Origin: Hypericum androsaemum
Lineage: Eukaryota > Streptophyta > Magnoliopsida > Malpighiales > Hypericaceae
DNA: 64,000 nucleotides
Reading direction: 5' to 3'
NCBI GenBank assembly: GCA_963995505.1
Contig: OZ023188.1
Coordinates: 4,588,001-4,652,000, forward strand
In this document: in pieces, positions 12,637-23,573 of the stretch
Numbering within the stretch: position 1 is the stretch's first letter
Layout: every line of letters starts with the position of its first letter
Notes under the pieces: generated by a model
Seen by the model: the letters and a program-made list of their open reading frames with translations, nothing else
Told to the model about the DNA's origin: nothing
Database searches by the model: none
Position numbers and translations under genes: made by a program

Positions 12637-13480
12637 TCCATTCTATGCTAGATGAAAGTCAACCGAACTGTGTTTGTTATGCCCTACTTTGTGAAAAGAA
12701 TTCAAACCCTCAACTCCACGGCAATTGCACTAGGTCACGTAAAAGCTCGATCATATTCAGATATTTATTAATTTTATATTCTAGATCGGTAGAATCTCTA
12801 GAATGATAACTGTTCTTGTTATTTTCTCATTAGTTAAATCTGATGATAAAATCTACTATCCCAATCTCGCATAAAAGAATTTCATATTAAATAGGTTATA
12901 CATATTATATTTTTACTATTAATAAACTTAACTTATAGAAAAACTTTATAAATCGGATTAAGATAAAATCAATAGTGTTAGTTCATATATAAATGCCGAT
13001 TGATACGTAAAATAAAATCAGTGACACGTCTTACAGCTCCACTTCCCTAAAAAGTCATATTGATTTAACATTCGGCCTTCTGTTTTGGACTATTGATTTG
13101 TCATACAATTGTCTTCCACGTCAATTGGAATAAAAATTTTCATGAACACGGATGAAGGTGTGGAATTATGTCTCGACAGTATTCTCCCCTCGCAATTTTT
13201 TCTCACGAAATTTACTGTAGCAATTTTTTAGAGAGACATGTAAGTTCAATCTCGTACTTAGTACGAGAAAATTCTACTTTTGACGTATATGTGATATACC
13301 ATTAATGATATGTTTAGAAAAATTTAAGTGATTTAATTTGTACTATCCATAACTACAATGTGCACCTTATTTTCTAGCAAACATCTTGAACGACAGGTGC
13401 CTAGAGGGCAGGGAGTGATCGTTGGTGTAAGAGTGCACGGGCAATGAACAGCTCCTGACAAGCATTCTAGGTGACTGGAG
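12637..13480. other. Intergenic DNA without supported genes
   Basis: No coding frame or recognisable element is seen up to the LINE remnant. Confidence 0.5.
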
Positions 13481-13486
13481 AAATGG

Positions 13487-14939
13487 ATGAAGCGATCCAC
13501 ATATGAAATCGAAGGATTATGGGATTGTATGGTGTGGCACATGGCTATGATTTGTATCCTTGCTGAGGTGGACATGGCCCAGCCTTTAAAGGATGAGGTC
13601 TTGTTGAATTTGGAGTGTGGAAACTGCTTAGTTAAGGTCACATATAAAAGTCTTCCACTATTATGTAAGCACTGTCGAGTCATTGGGCATGAGGAAGCTA
13701 CATGTCAAAAGTTGCACCCCACTAAGGTTGCCATGAGGAAGCAAGTGTTTGATACAAGAAAGAGTGTGATGCATGCAAGTGTTCTTTCAAGAATGTTGTA
13801 TCTTGCCCAGTGGTGCAGGATAGGGGCAAAAGAGTGTGGGTTCATAAATCCAAGACTAGCGCCACGCGTTCATGTCCTGCTACTGTGGAGGTTACGAAGG
13901 AGGCTGGGGTTATTGTTTCCAATTCCTTTGATGCGGGAGAGGTGCTACCTTCTGATTCAGTTTCTGACATTCGGGAGGAAGGGGAATTAACTATTGAGGA
14001 CCAAGATTCTTCCCTTGCATTAGCTTTGGTTACAGAAAGGGCAAATGTGCATGAAAGTGCTACGTGCATGAGAAACGTACAGGTTGCAAATTTTGGAAGC
14101 GTGATTGTGGCTGAAGCGAGTCGTCAACAGCTACAAGAGGTGACCGGCCAGTCGTGCGTGATGAATTTGGCAAGGGAGGAGCTCTCCTTGTCCAATCCTT
14201 TCGATGCACTTAGAGGGGAAGGTGAGTATACAGAAGAGGAGACAGAGATTTCAAAGATCTCGGTCATTAATAATGAGCTATTCCATCAGGGGCGGGATCA
14301 TATTTTGGGTCAGTTTGCTACGCATGATGAGGTACAGGAGATTAATTAGCTTCATTTGGTTCTGGTTGATTCCAGTGAAGGGGTTGAGGTGCAGGAGCAT
14401 ATTTTGTTGGATGCATTGCATGATGGGGCTCGTGAGGTTGGTGGTGTATAGTCCCCTACTAGGATCAAATCGCCAACTCCTGAGGCTAATACTCTTTCTT
14501 TGGTTGTTTACAATAATAAGATTGATGTACATGAGAAAGGCATGAATAATCTGGCCGAGATGGATGTGAATTCATCTCCTGTTAAGGTGCATGAGGATGC
14601 TACTGAGGAGTACGTTACACTTTTTGATTCAGTTTTGGCCCCATGCTCGCCAAGCTTATTGAGTGGGCATGACCTGCTTTCAGGTGGGTGTGATTCAGTG
14701 CGTATTGGTTCGAAATATTCTCCTCGATGGGCTGACATATAATCGGATGAGGACGATGTTCCCCTTTCACTTTCAAAGTCATCTAAATATGGCATTACGA
14801 AGATGAAACGGTGTGACGGAGACGTTCCCCCTCCATCTTCGAGGGCGTCCAAATACTAGAAGGATGTGGCTGATAAACCACCTCCCACGACATCCGTCGT
14901 GACTCGGGGAACGAAGAGAAATATGAAGAAAAAGAAGTA
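13487..14939 (+). pseudogene. Decayed LINE ORF1 (DUF4283 / zinc-knuckle type)
   Basis: The 5' part contains AQPLKDEVLLNLECGNCLVK followed by a CCHC knuckle, CKHCRVIGHEEATC (about 13655-13715), the arrangement of plant LINE ORF1/gag-like proteins in which the knuckle binds element RNA. The rest is acidic and low in homology, and the frame switches near 13810 and breaks again near 14349-14500. The last part ends in a basic tail, RNMKKKK, with a stop at 14937-14939. No ORF2 endonuclease or reverse transcriptase follows, so this is an isolated, non-functional remnant. Confidence 0.7.
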
Positions 14940-16230
14940 ATTTATGTTTATTTTATTATCTACTCATGACTACTCGTTTTGTGGGTTAGCCTGAGTAGAA
15001 TTCCTATTATGACAGCGAGTTAGGTATTCTCTCCTTTAGGCCTTGACATCCTTACGTTTATTTTTGTTTTCTCTCTCTTCCCACCACCTGCTGGGTTTTG
15101 GATTGAGTGGGGACAACATAAAAGTCGTCCCTATAGAGGGGATTTTGTTTGGACCATCAAATTTTATAAAAAATCGTGTCTACATATCTGACATTTATTA
15201 AAAATTTTGTCTATAAACAAAATCGCGTGATCTATTGTCCCCACTGAATCCAACTCATACCTGCTATAATCTTTTTATTTCTTTCTAATAAAGTCTCGCA
15301 ATTTAATAAAAAAATCTCATTAATAAAATTCCAAAACTTGAATAGTTACATAAAACTAAAAAGTCAAAGTCGGAATCTCGAGAACCACAAGTAGCAGATT
15401 CTGTCAGCCAATCGACGTGGCTGATCCAAAGATTCCATCAGGTTTGGGCTGCAATCTCCAGGTAAAATCATAAAATGGTTACAGGGCCCACATGTTAAGT
15501 TTAGCTGCAAGATTACAAAATTGCCAATTGGCAATCGCTATCACATCATCAAGTCAAGCCAACCCACTGGATCATATTAAACGCCCTTTGGTCTGAACTA
15601 AAAAAATAGAAATTTTTATTTAATTTTCAAAAAATCAGAATAATATAATCTAAAAATCACCAAACTATCCATTTATTCGCAATTGGAAACAATATCTATT
15701 TGGAAGTTAATTATGCTCGTATGACATCTTTTCATATGATAAGATATAAAAAATTGCATGGATCCACGTAACTCAGGAGGGCCCAAAATGATACTCGTAC
15801 ATGGGCCACTCCTTGTGATATATATTAAATTAAGTAAAAAAATCAGCAAACAACAAACCATCCAAATCCAAAGGAAAAGAGAAAAGAGAAAAAAATCTAA
15901 TCTCTAAGGACTAACCTTAATCTAGCTAACCGACAGACTTAATTAGCGACCTGATTTTGAAGTTTTCCAATCAACCTAAATTTAGAGAGAGCCAAACATT
16001 CCAATATAAAATTGCAAGCATTGGAGTGGTCCAGTAATAACAAACTTAAAATTTTTTAATTCAAATCTTACGAATATAAATGACCTCTAATATTCTATTA
16101 AGATATGTTAAGAAAAGATTGGTTGATTTACTTTCACTGTTTATATCAATTAAGGTACATTAAGATGAGTAATTCTGGAAAATTTCTCAAAGTGTTGGAG
16201 CTAGACTCTCTTTCACAAAAATAAAAATAA
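14940..16230. other. Intergenic DNA without supported genes
   Basis: AT-rich spacer between the LINE remnant and the MULE. No gene or clear repeat is seen. Confidence 0.5.
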
Positions 16231-16789
16231 AAATAAAAAGGGAAAAGTCCACTTAAGTACCCTGTGGTATCGCAAAAAATCAAGTCAGTACCCTGTGGTT
16301 TAAAACGTATCAATTGAGTCAAACTTATTCTAATTAAAATCAATTAGAGGCCCGGGCAGCTGCCCGAAGCCTACCCGTCTTGCCCAGACCCTGCCCGGCC
16401 ACGTGGACCAGCCACATCAGATTTCTCTGCTGACGTGGCGCCACGTGGCATCCCTCTCTCCTCCTTCCCCTTTCCTACTCATCTTCTCACTCATCTCCTT
16501 CTTTCCTGTGTCTCATCATCTCCTTCCTCAAAACCATCTTCATCCTACAAACCAAAACACCACAGAATCTGTAACCAACCAAAACCCAAAAAAGACAACA
16601 TTCCATTAAGTGTTAAAACTAGCTCACCTCCCGATCCCGAAGGTAACCACCACCGCCAAAACCTCACTCTCTCTCTCTCTCTCCATCCCTTCTCTCACCT
16701 ACTCTCTCTCATCACTTTGGAAGCTCCCGGGCGGTCGGAGACCACCTCGACGGCGAGGTCCCGGTCCATCTCGAACCACTATGAGCCCT

Positions 16790-17145
16790 CGTCTTCGTTC
16801 AATTGTACGTCATCGTCATCGTCGTCGGTGGTCTCTGATGCAAATTGCCGGGGATGGCGACGGGCGGACGCCGGTGGGGAGCGAGCTCTGGAAGGGGCTC
16901 GCCACGAAGGAGTTCGATTGGGACTCTGACGGCACCGTTTCCATCTTCAAGGCGACAAAACCTGCCACATCGCCGATGTTGACGCAGATGATGATGAGCC
17001 TCGGGACGGGGCAGAGAAGAAGGAGACAGTGAGTAATTATAGCTACCGGGAAGCCGAGGCGCTGACCGATGAGATTGAGGAGGTGTCTCAGGTTGTTAGG
17101 GATGTATTTAGGGTCAAGAGCATCCTACTTAACTCCCAGGACGAG
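16790..17145 (+). pseudogene. Captured host exon fragment inside the MULE
   Basis: Coding-like GC-rich sequence. One frame reads GSELWKGLATKEFDWDSDGT; a second, downstream, reads DVDADDDEPRDGAEKKETV, then YREAEALTDEIEEVSQVVRD and VFRVKSILLNSQDE, ending at a consensus donor (gag|gtgggt) at 17145/17146. This looks like an exon with the start of its intron, broken by a frameshift near 16930. The source gene was not recognised. No complete protein is possible. Confidence 0.45.
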
Positions 17146-17304
17146 GTGGGTTTTGGGAGATCGATCTTCTGTGATTGGTTTGGTCTCCGGGTTTTTGTCT
17201 TTTTGGGTTTGTTGATGTTATTGTTGGCGATGAGGAGGAAGGAGCGGGGGAAAGTTTGGGATGTCTTTTAGTTTTCAATTTTTGAGTTAATTGAGGGTTC
17301 TGGG

Positions 17305-17397
17305 GAAGAAGAAGAAGAAGAAGAAGAAGAAGAAGAAGAAGAAGAAGAAGAAGAAGAAGAAGAAGAAGAAGAAGAAGAAGAAGAAGAAGAAGAAGAA
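17305..17397 (+). repeat. (GAA)n microsatellite, about 31 units
   Basis: An almost perfect gaa run in the MULE interior. It generates spurious poly-Lys and poly-Ser open frames on the two strands. Confidence 0.98.
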
Positions 17398-17679
17398 AGG
17401 GAAGGAGGAGAGAGAGGGAACAGAGAAAGAAGAAAGAGAGGGGAAGGAGGATGAGGAGATGCCACGTGGCGCCACGTTCACATCTAATTCCGATGTGGCT
17501 GGTCCACGTGGCCGGGCAGGGTCTGGGCAAGACGGGTAGGCTTCGGGCAGCTGCCCGGGCCTCTAATTGATTTTAATTGGGATAAGTTTGACTCAATTGA
17601 TACGTTTTAAACCACAGGGTACTGACTTGATTTTTCGTGATACCACAGGGTACTTAAATAGACTTTTTCCAAATAAAAA

Positions 17680-18918
17680 TGCAGGCATGTAATACGTACT
17701 CAGCCGTTGAATTTCTTTTATATTCGTATGGTTATTATTTTATATATTTTTTGAGATTTTTCTAAAATTGTTGTTACATAACTTACATTATCAGAAAAGG
17801 TTGGATAAAGAAAATAGGAAAAGAAAAAGAAAAAGGAAATCTAGTGCCTAAAAGTGGCGAAAGAGGCCAGAAGGCAAAACATTCCAGCCATAGCATCGGA
17901 TTATGTCCCTATCCTCTAGGGAAATATCAAGTGACAGATCTTAATTAAGCTAAATGAATAAATTCCAATTTTAAAAAATAAAAAAATGACAGGACTAGTC
18001 CTGAAATAATAATTTTCTAAGAGGTTGCATAAATCAATTTTTTTATTTAATCGTGTATAGATCCAACGGATGTAATAAGATAGAACATCCAAGTCACCTT
18101 TGTTGTCTCCCGAGTGAATCACACGCAAGAAAGTTGAATCTATTCCCTAGCGATGAGGCTACGCAGGAAAAAAGCATAGTGCGTGTTTGCCAATAATTCA
18201 ACCTGCTAAAATATATTATATCACAGATTTTTTTCACCGAGTTTTTTCGTGATAGTGTTTTGATGAGATCGACGGTCGCAATATAACAAAAGGCCGAGAG
18301 AGAGTCTTGCACTAAATATGATATTTTTGACCATTTTATCTATATATTAGGGGCATTTGCCCTTCCAATTCCACCCACAAATAATAATAATTCAACCTGC
18401 TAAACTATATTATATTTTCATTGATAAGAACACAGTCGTATTAAATTTGAAATATAGACAAACCTTCTTGATCCGACTTGGTTCCTCTCTCTAGATACAT
18501 TATCATTTTGGCCGAAAAAACTACAATATGCCAAACATTTTTCAGGGTAAATTTCTTTACATGCCAGTGATAACTAGACCAAAGATCACCTACTAAAAAG
18601 TATAGGCTCTTATAAAAAAAAATTAAAAGTAAATTTTTACGCATAGTTTTACCTGCAAAGTATTGAACTTGAACTTCCGTCAATTTCTATTACGTTTTAT
18701 GTCATTAGGTCAAATGAACGAGAGTTGACAAAATGGAGAGTTGGTCTAATAAGGTAGGTAGTTTAAATCAGAGGGAGGAATATATATCTGCACTTAACTG
18801 CCTCCTCTGTATGGACCCACTAAGAACTAAGAAGCCTCCTCTCTCTCTATATCCCTCTCTTAATATTGCCCTAACCTGAAGTAGTATAGTCTTAAAGAAT
18901 TTCTTGCCTATCCACAAC
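17680..18918. other. Intergenic DNA and upstream region of the beta-propeller gene
   Basis: Contains a near-identical ~30-base direct repeat (core ataattcaacctgctaaa, then tatattatat) at about 18192-18221 and 18386-18415. No gene is seen. Confidence 0.5.
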
Positions 18919-18941
18919 AATATATATATATATATATATAG
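18919..18941 (+). repeat. (TA)n microsatellite in the promoter/5' UTR of the next gene
   Basis: A run of about eleven ta units, 70-90 bases before the ATG at 19009. It could also serve as a TATA-rich core promoter. Confidence 0.8.
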
Positions 18942-19008
18942 GGAACCAAAAAGATATAGGAAGAAACCAAGTGGAGAGGCTTGTTCATGAGACTGTTGTA
19001 TTAGCTTG

Positions 19009-22000
19009 ATGAGGCTTCTCTTGCTTGTGAGTTGCTGTTTGGTGCTTGGTTCTGATGCTTGGTGCCCACAACAAGCCTATGTTCAACAGAGGAACACAAA
19101 GTTTGAGCAGAAAACTGATAGGTTCTGGGAGTTCCACGAGGAATCCGATTCGTGGGTCGAAGTGGAGCTGCCTTATGACTTGATCTCTTGTGTTAATGGC
19201 AACTGTACTAAAGTGGGTTCCATTGATCAGGCCAAAAGGGAGGAAGGTGATCAAGGAAAGGAGCAGAGACAAGGTGCTTGTAATCAGGATGGGAAAATGG
19301 GAAAGAAGGGAGCTGATGGAGTAGGGGACAAACCTGAGGTTGTTCTGCCTACGAGGAAGAGAATTTCATTGATTAAGATGTCCGAGGCATCCGTCTGGGT
19401 CACCGGGGAGAGTGGCTCGATATACGAGAGGTTCTGGAATGGAGTACAATGGGTGATAGCTCCTCATGATCTACCAATATTGTCAGGACCAGCAATTGGA
19501 GTCTTTTTTGTCAATCAAACTATTCTTGCACTTTCACAGTTTGGACTTCTCTATCAGGTACTGCCTAAACTAATGGATCAACCTTTTGTTCAGTTTTGGA
19601 TAGGAAGAAATGATTACACGGTCTGATATTCGATGGACCGGAACTAGATATTGAACAATAATGATGCAGTAGGATTGGCTTGATGGAACTAAGATCTTTG
19701 TGTCCTTAGATGCAACTGAATGATGGCTCGCAGCCAGCCTGGGTGGAGCTCACACCAGCTTTGGACCAGAACATAAACAAGGAAACAGAATATGATTCTA
19801 CTGTCCTTATAAAGTCCGGTGTTGTTTCTCATGATCGGACGTAAGTAGACCATCTTTGTTTTTCAAGAGCTTTGACTTGTGCATTAAACGCGATACGGAA
19901 AGGCGCGGTGCAAAGAACAGACTTGTAGAGTAACAACCTTGCTGTTTCTGCATATTGTTGCCAGGAGGATCTATTTCTGCACAACGAATGGAACCTTGAT
20001 GGAACTCGCTGAAGTTGATCCTCCAAGGTGCAAACTTAATTCTGATGCAACCAAAACTACTTGAATCTAAAATTCCACTTGCAGAGAGACGTTCCATGTT
20101 GGAAAGTATCTGATACTGACTCTTCCGAGTCTCTTTTGGCTATGATGTAGAACAGATGGGTTGATCATGGGATGCCTCCAGGTGCGAATGTTGCGGCTAT
20201 AGCGGCTTCTGTCTCAATCCGAGCGGAAGTAGTATATACCATCAGGTAATGCTCCTAACATATCTAGACAATTAGACTTGAGTGTCAATCTGAGTGGTTC
20301 TGAGTATGACTCTATGCAGCTCGAGCGGTGACCTCTACGAGTATGACAAGGCCTCAAAGCCTTCATGGAAGAAGCATATTCGGGTCGAAGGAACAGCAGA
20401 ACATGTCAGTCTTTTACCAGCAAGAGGGTACGCCATTCACGGGTCGATTGGCGATTATTCGATATCTCTCTTTCTCTTAACAAAGGTAGGACAAGTTGAA
20501 ATTCAAGTAACTTGCACTTAAAAGGATACATTAAAGACTATGCAAGGAATGACTGCTCAGGGATTCTCTCCAATGCAGAGAGAGGAGCTAGTGGAGAGAA
20601 GGCTGCACCAAAGGAAATGGAAATGGATAATCCATGGAGGTCCAAAAGATCATAATCTGACATCAATGACACCAGCTCCACAAGATGAATCAAATGAGAT
20701 ATTGTCGTCACTTCTTTTCACCACATCTGCAGGATCTGTATTCGAGTATCGGATACAGAAAAGCCCCGGTGAGTTGAGCAGCAGTAGACCAGCAGTAATC
20801 TGGAGAACTTGTCTGTGATTAATCAACTAGGTGCTTTTGCTGTATTAGAAGATGTACTCGATCTGCGAAAGTAAAAACTTTATTCCGCGTGGAGTCAGGT
20901 ACAAGTAAAAGAAGCCACATTCCTGGAACATGGTTGAACCATTTGCATCCCGAGCATGCAAAGGTTGCGAGAGGGGTTTCGGGATTACAACTTCACTTTG
21001 GCAGATTAGTTTTCCCTCTGGATGATGGTAGGCTTGGTGAACTGCATCTTCCAGGTCTAGGAGGAGAGACTATTGGGCCAAGCCATCAGGTACATACCCG
21101 AAGAAGATCATCGACGAAGTACCAATGGTCGATACTAGAAGCTCCAGAGACTGAAGGATGGAATGCAGAATACTGCAAAGAAGAACGTGGACCGACGAAT
21201 TGCATAACTGGCATAAAAGATGAGCAAAATGATTCAGGAACTATGAGATCAGCTGGAAGAAAGCGTAAAGGAGGCCAATCACAAGATAATTACTTGGTTG
21301 CAACTTCTGGTGAACTGAAGAAGCCTTCTGATGGATACAGTTTTCCTAACAACTGGATTAACTCCAACTTTCGACTGCGTGTAATGCACGGAAGCAACTC
21401 TTTTTTCCTGGTAACGGATGGCGGGTTGACTTTCGAGTATCTGCACACCGAAAACGTCTGGCTGTGGTTGAAGCACGACCATTCAACACCAATCCTAGGT
21501 GCACTAGGAAATTACAACGGAAGCTTATTTTTGGTCGATCTGTATGGAACTTTACTAATCAGAGAAAGGAACGGTAATGAGCTAACATGGATAAACTGCA
21601 CTGCCATGAGAAGAGGCAAGCAAGTTATAGGAGGACCTCCCTGGGACGGGATTCCAGGCAGAGCGACGAAAGTTACAACCGAAGACTCGCTCTTCTTCGT
21701 TAGCCGAAGTGGAAGACTACTCCAGTTCATTGTAAGTGAATAAACGAACTGTCCCGAACAAACCTTCAAAGATCAACTTAAAGGGATGACTTACAGTTCA
21801 ACTTTTTACTTTGTTGTAGGTTGCTCTCAGAAAGTTCAAGTGGAAAGATTGTCGAAATCCTCCGAGTACCAAAGTAGCAAGCGTAGTTGATCAGGAGCTA
21901 TTCAGGGACAACATTGTGTTTGTGATCGGAAGCGACGGTCGGCTGTACCAGTACAACAAGGTCACTGAGTTGTGGCACGAGCATTATCAGTCCCAGCATT

Positions 22001-22718
22001 TGACCTTGTCAGTATTGCCGGGATCTGCAGCGAGGCCATACTCGCAATCACTTGCAGGCTCGCTGTTTATGCTTTCAGAAGACGGGGGCCTCATCGAGTA
22101 CCACTGGAATGCTGCAGATGGCTGGAACTGGGTCGAACATGGCACACCTAACAAAGCTGTAGCCCTGGCTTCTTCTCCTAGCCCTTGCTTTGAAGGGAAC
22201 CAACTTTTCCTGATAGGCTCTGATGGGAAGGTGTACATGAGATACAAGGACCAAATGACATGGAAATGGAAGAACTGTGGGTACCCTTTTGTTGGGAAAC
22301 CAGAGGGTGAGGATCAAACGGAACAAGGCGACGGTCACGAAGATGTGTGCATCGATGAAGATTTCTCGACTAGTTTAAAGAAGGATGCTGAGAACTTCAA
22401 TGATGCCTATGGTACCTGCGACTATAAGGTGGCATCAACCAGGCCAATTCCATATTCGGATGAATCTGTGATCTTCGAGTTGAGAGATGGCAGGGTAAGC
22501 AGCTTCACACCCATCCCCCTATTGAACTAGGTGAAACCGAATGCATTTGGATTCTATTCTCAAAAGAAACATTCACCAGTAACATCTTTTCTGGCTAATC
22601 TGCACTGCAGCTGGCTGAGTTGCGGCGAGTAGAAGGCGCAAGATGGGCGTGGTCTCGCGTCATCAGTACACCGAAAAGCTCATGCATCGTCAACTATTGG
22701 ACTGCAGTAGCATCATAG
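19009..22718 (+). CDS. Secreted beta-propeller (tectonin-like) repeat protein, function unknown
   Basis: Nine exons: 19009-19557, 19710-19840, 19965-20027, 20156-20245, 20320-20485, 20561-20768, 20899-21731, 21820-22494, 22611-22718. All introns are GT-AG with compatible phases, giving 940 residues. The N-terminus MRLLLLVSCCLVLGSDAWC is a clear signal peptide, so the product enters the secretory pathway. The body repeats blocks of ~50-70 residues of the form F/VxxSxGxLYxY followed by W and H/G-rich turns: SGSIYERFWNGVQW, TNGTLMELAEVDPPRW, SSGDLYEYD, TAGSVFEYR, SDGRLYQYN, SDGKVYMRY. This is the pattern of tectonin/tachylectin-like propeller blades. Several NxT/S sequons are present. I do not recognise a named family. 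Lectin-like ligand binding is inference. The acceptor of exon 6 is ambiguous (20561 or 20579, both in frame). Confidence 0.85.
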
Positions 22719-23573
22719 GACATCACTTCAAAGACGTACATAGAAGAAGAAATAACGATGTCATGTACAGTTAACAAACACAAAGACATCAGTCACTCTT
22801 GACCCTTCTGTAAAATCATACAATCTAATGGAAATAGGCAAAAATGGGGTAAGGGCATAGTAGGAAAGGCTACAGAACTGAGCCTCTTAGAGGATTTCCA
22901 CGCCTGCTGATTGGATTCCTATGTTGAACCCGGTACTTGTCAACTTTCGGGCTGACTCTATAATCCGACTAACCCAGTTCTACACTGCTTTAGGATTGCA
23001 GATTCATAGCAGTTGAGGCATCCGATTGAGAAGTAAGACAATGAGATAAGGGTCCGATTACCTCCATCCGACCATGGTCAGTTTGCCAGCAGTAAACCAC
23101 GCTGGTATGTGATAGTAATTAGCACCAATATTCGCACATGGTCTGTCCTAAACCACAACTGGGGCAGATTCACATCACACTCGAACCAAGTACCAACTAA
23201 GGCTTCTAAACGAAAAGGTATCGACAAGCCAAGCATAGAATTAACTTAATGAAATGGAAAATATGACTTCCAAGTTCCAACTTAGCACACAACATCCTGG
23301 ACCGGCTCAATGCGCAGACAATATCTACCAATGCTCAAATTCAAATCAAACTTGAGAATCACACAATATCTGGAAGTTGCCAAATAAACAAGATTAGGAG
23401 GCTCAAATTCTACAGCATCAAGTCCCGCCAAAAGACAACAGAGGTAAGCTAGATATGTTTTGGCAAACAGGAGAAACTGTCGGTCTCAACCACCTCCCAT
23501 GCCAAAAATACAAATTAAATCTCCTCGAGTTAAAGTTCAAACACCCACAGAACAGCCAGCAAACCACAATCTC
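22719..23573. other. Convergent 3' flanks of the propeller gene and Y14
   Basis: The two stop codons face each other across 855 bases. The interval should hold both 3' UTRs. No additional gene is seen. Confidence 0.6.

Larger units (their letters stand above)
16240..17670. mobile_element. Pack-MULE-like element with ~211-bp terminal inverted repeats
   Basis: The left arm (16240-16450) and the reverse complement of the right arm (17460-17670) are nearly identical through gtaccctgtggt, ggtttaaaacgtatcaattg, cccgggcagctgcccgaagc, the paired ggccacgtgg words and gtggcgccacgtggcat. The 9-mer aaataaaaa flanks both ends (16231-16239 and 17671-17679), the duplication size typical of MULEs, although the left copy lies in an aaaat simple repeat. 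The interior is GC-rich host-like DNA without transposase. Confidence 0.85.

Noticed and set aside
13333..13683. 116-codon minus-strand frame
   Set aside because: Antisense shadow of the LINE ORF1 zinc-knuckle region.
17268..17539. Long poly-Lys, poly-Ser and poly-Phe open frames
   Set aside because: They are translations of the (GAA)n microsatellite on the two strands, not genes.
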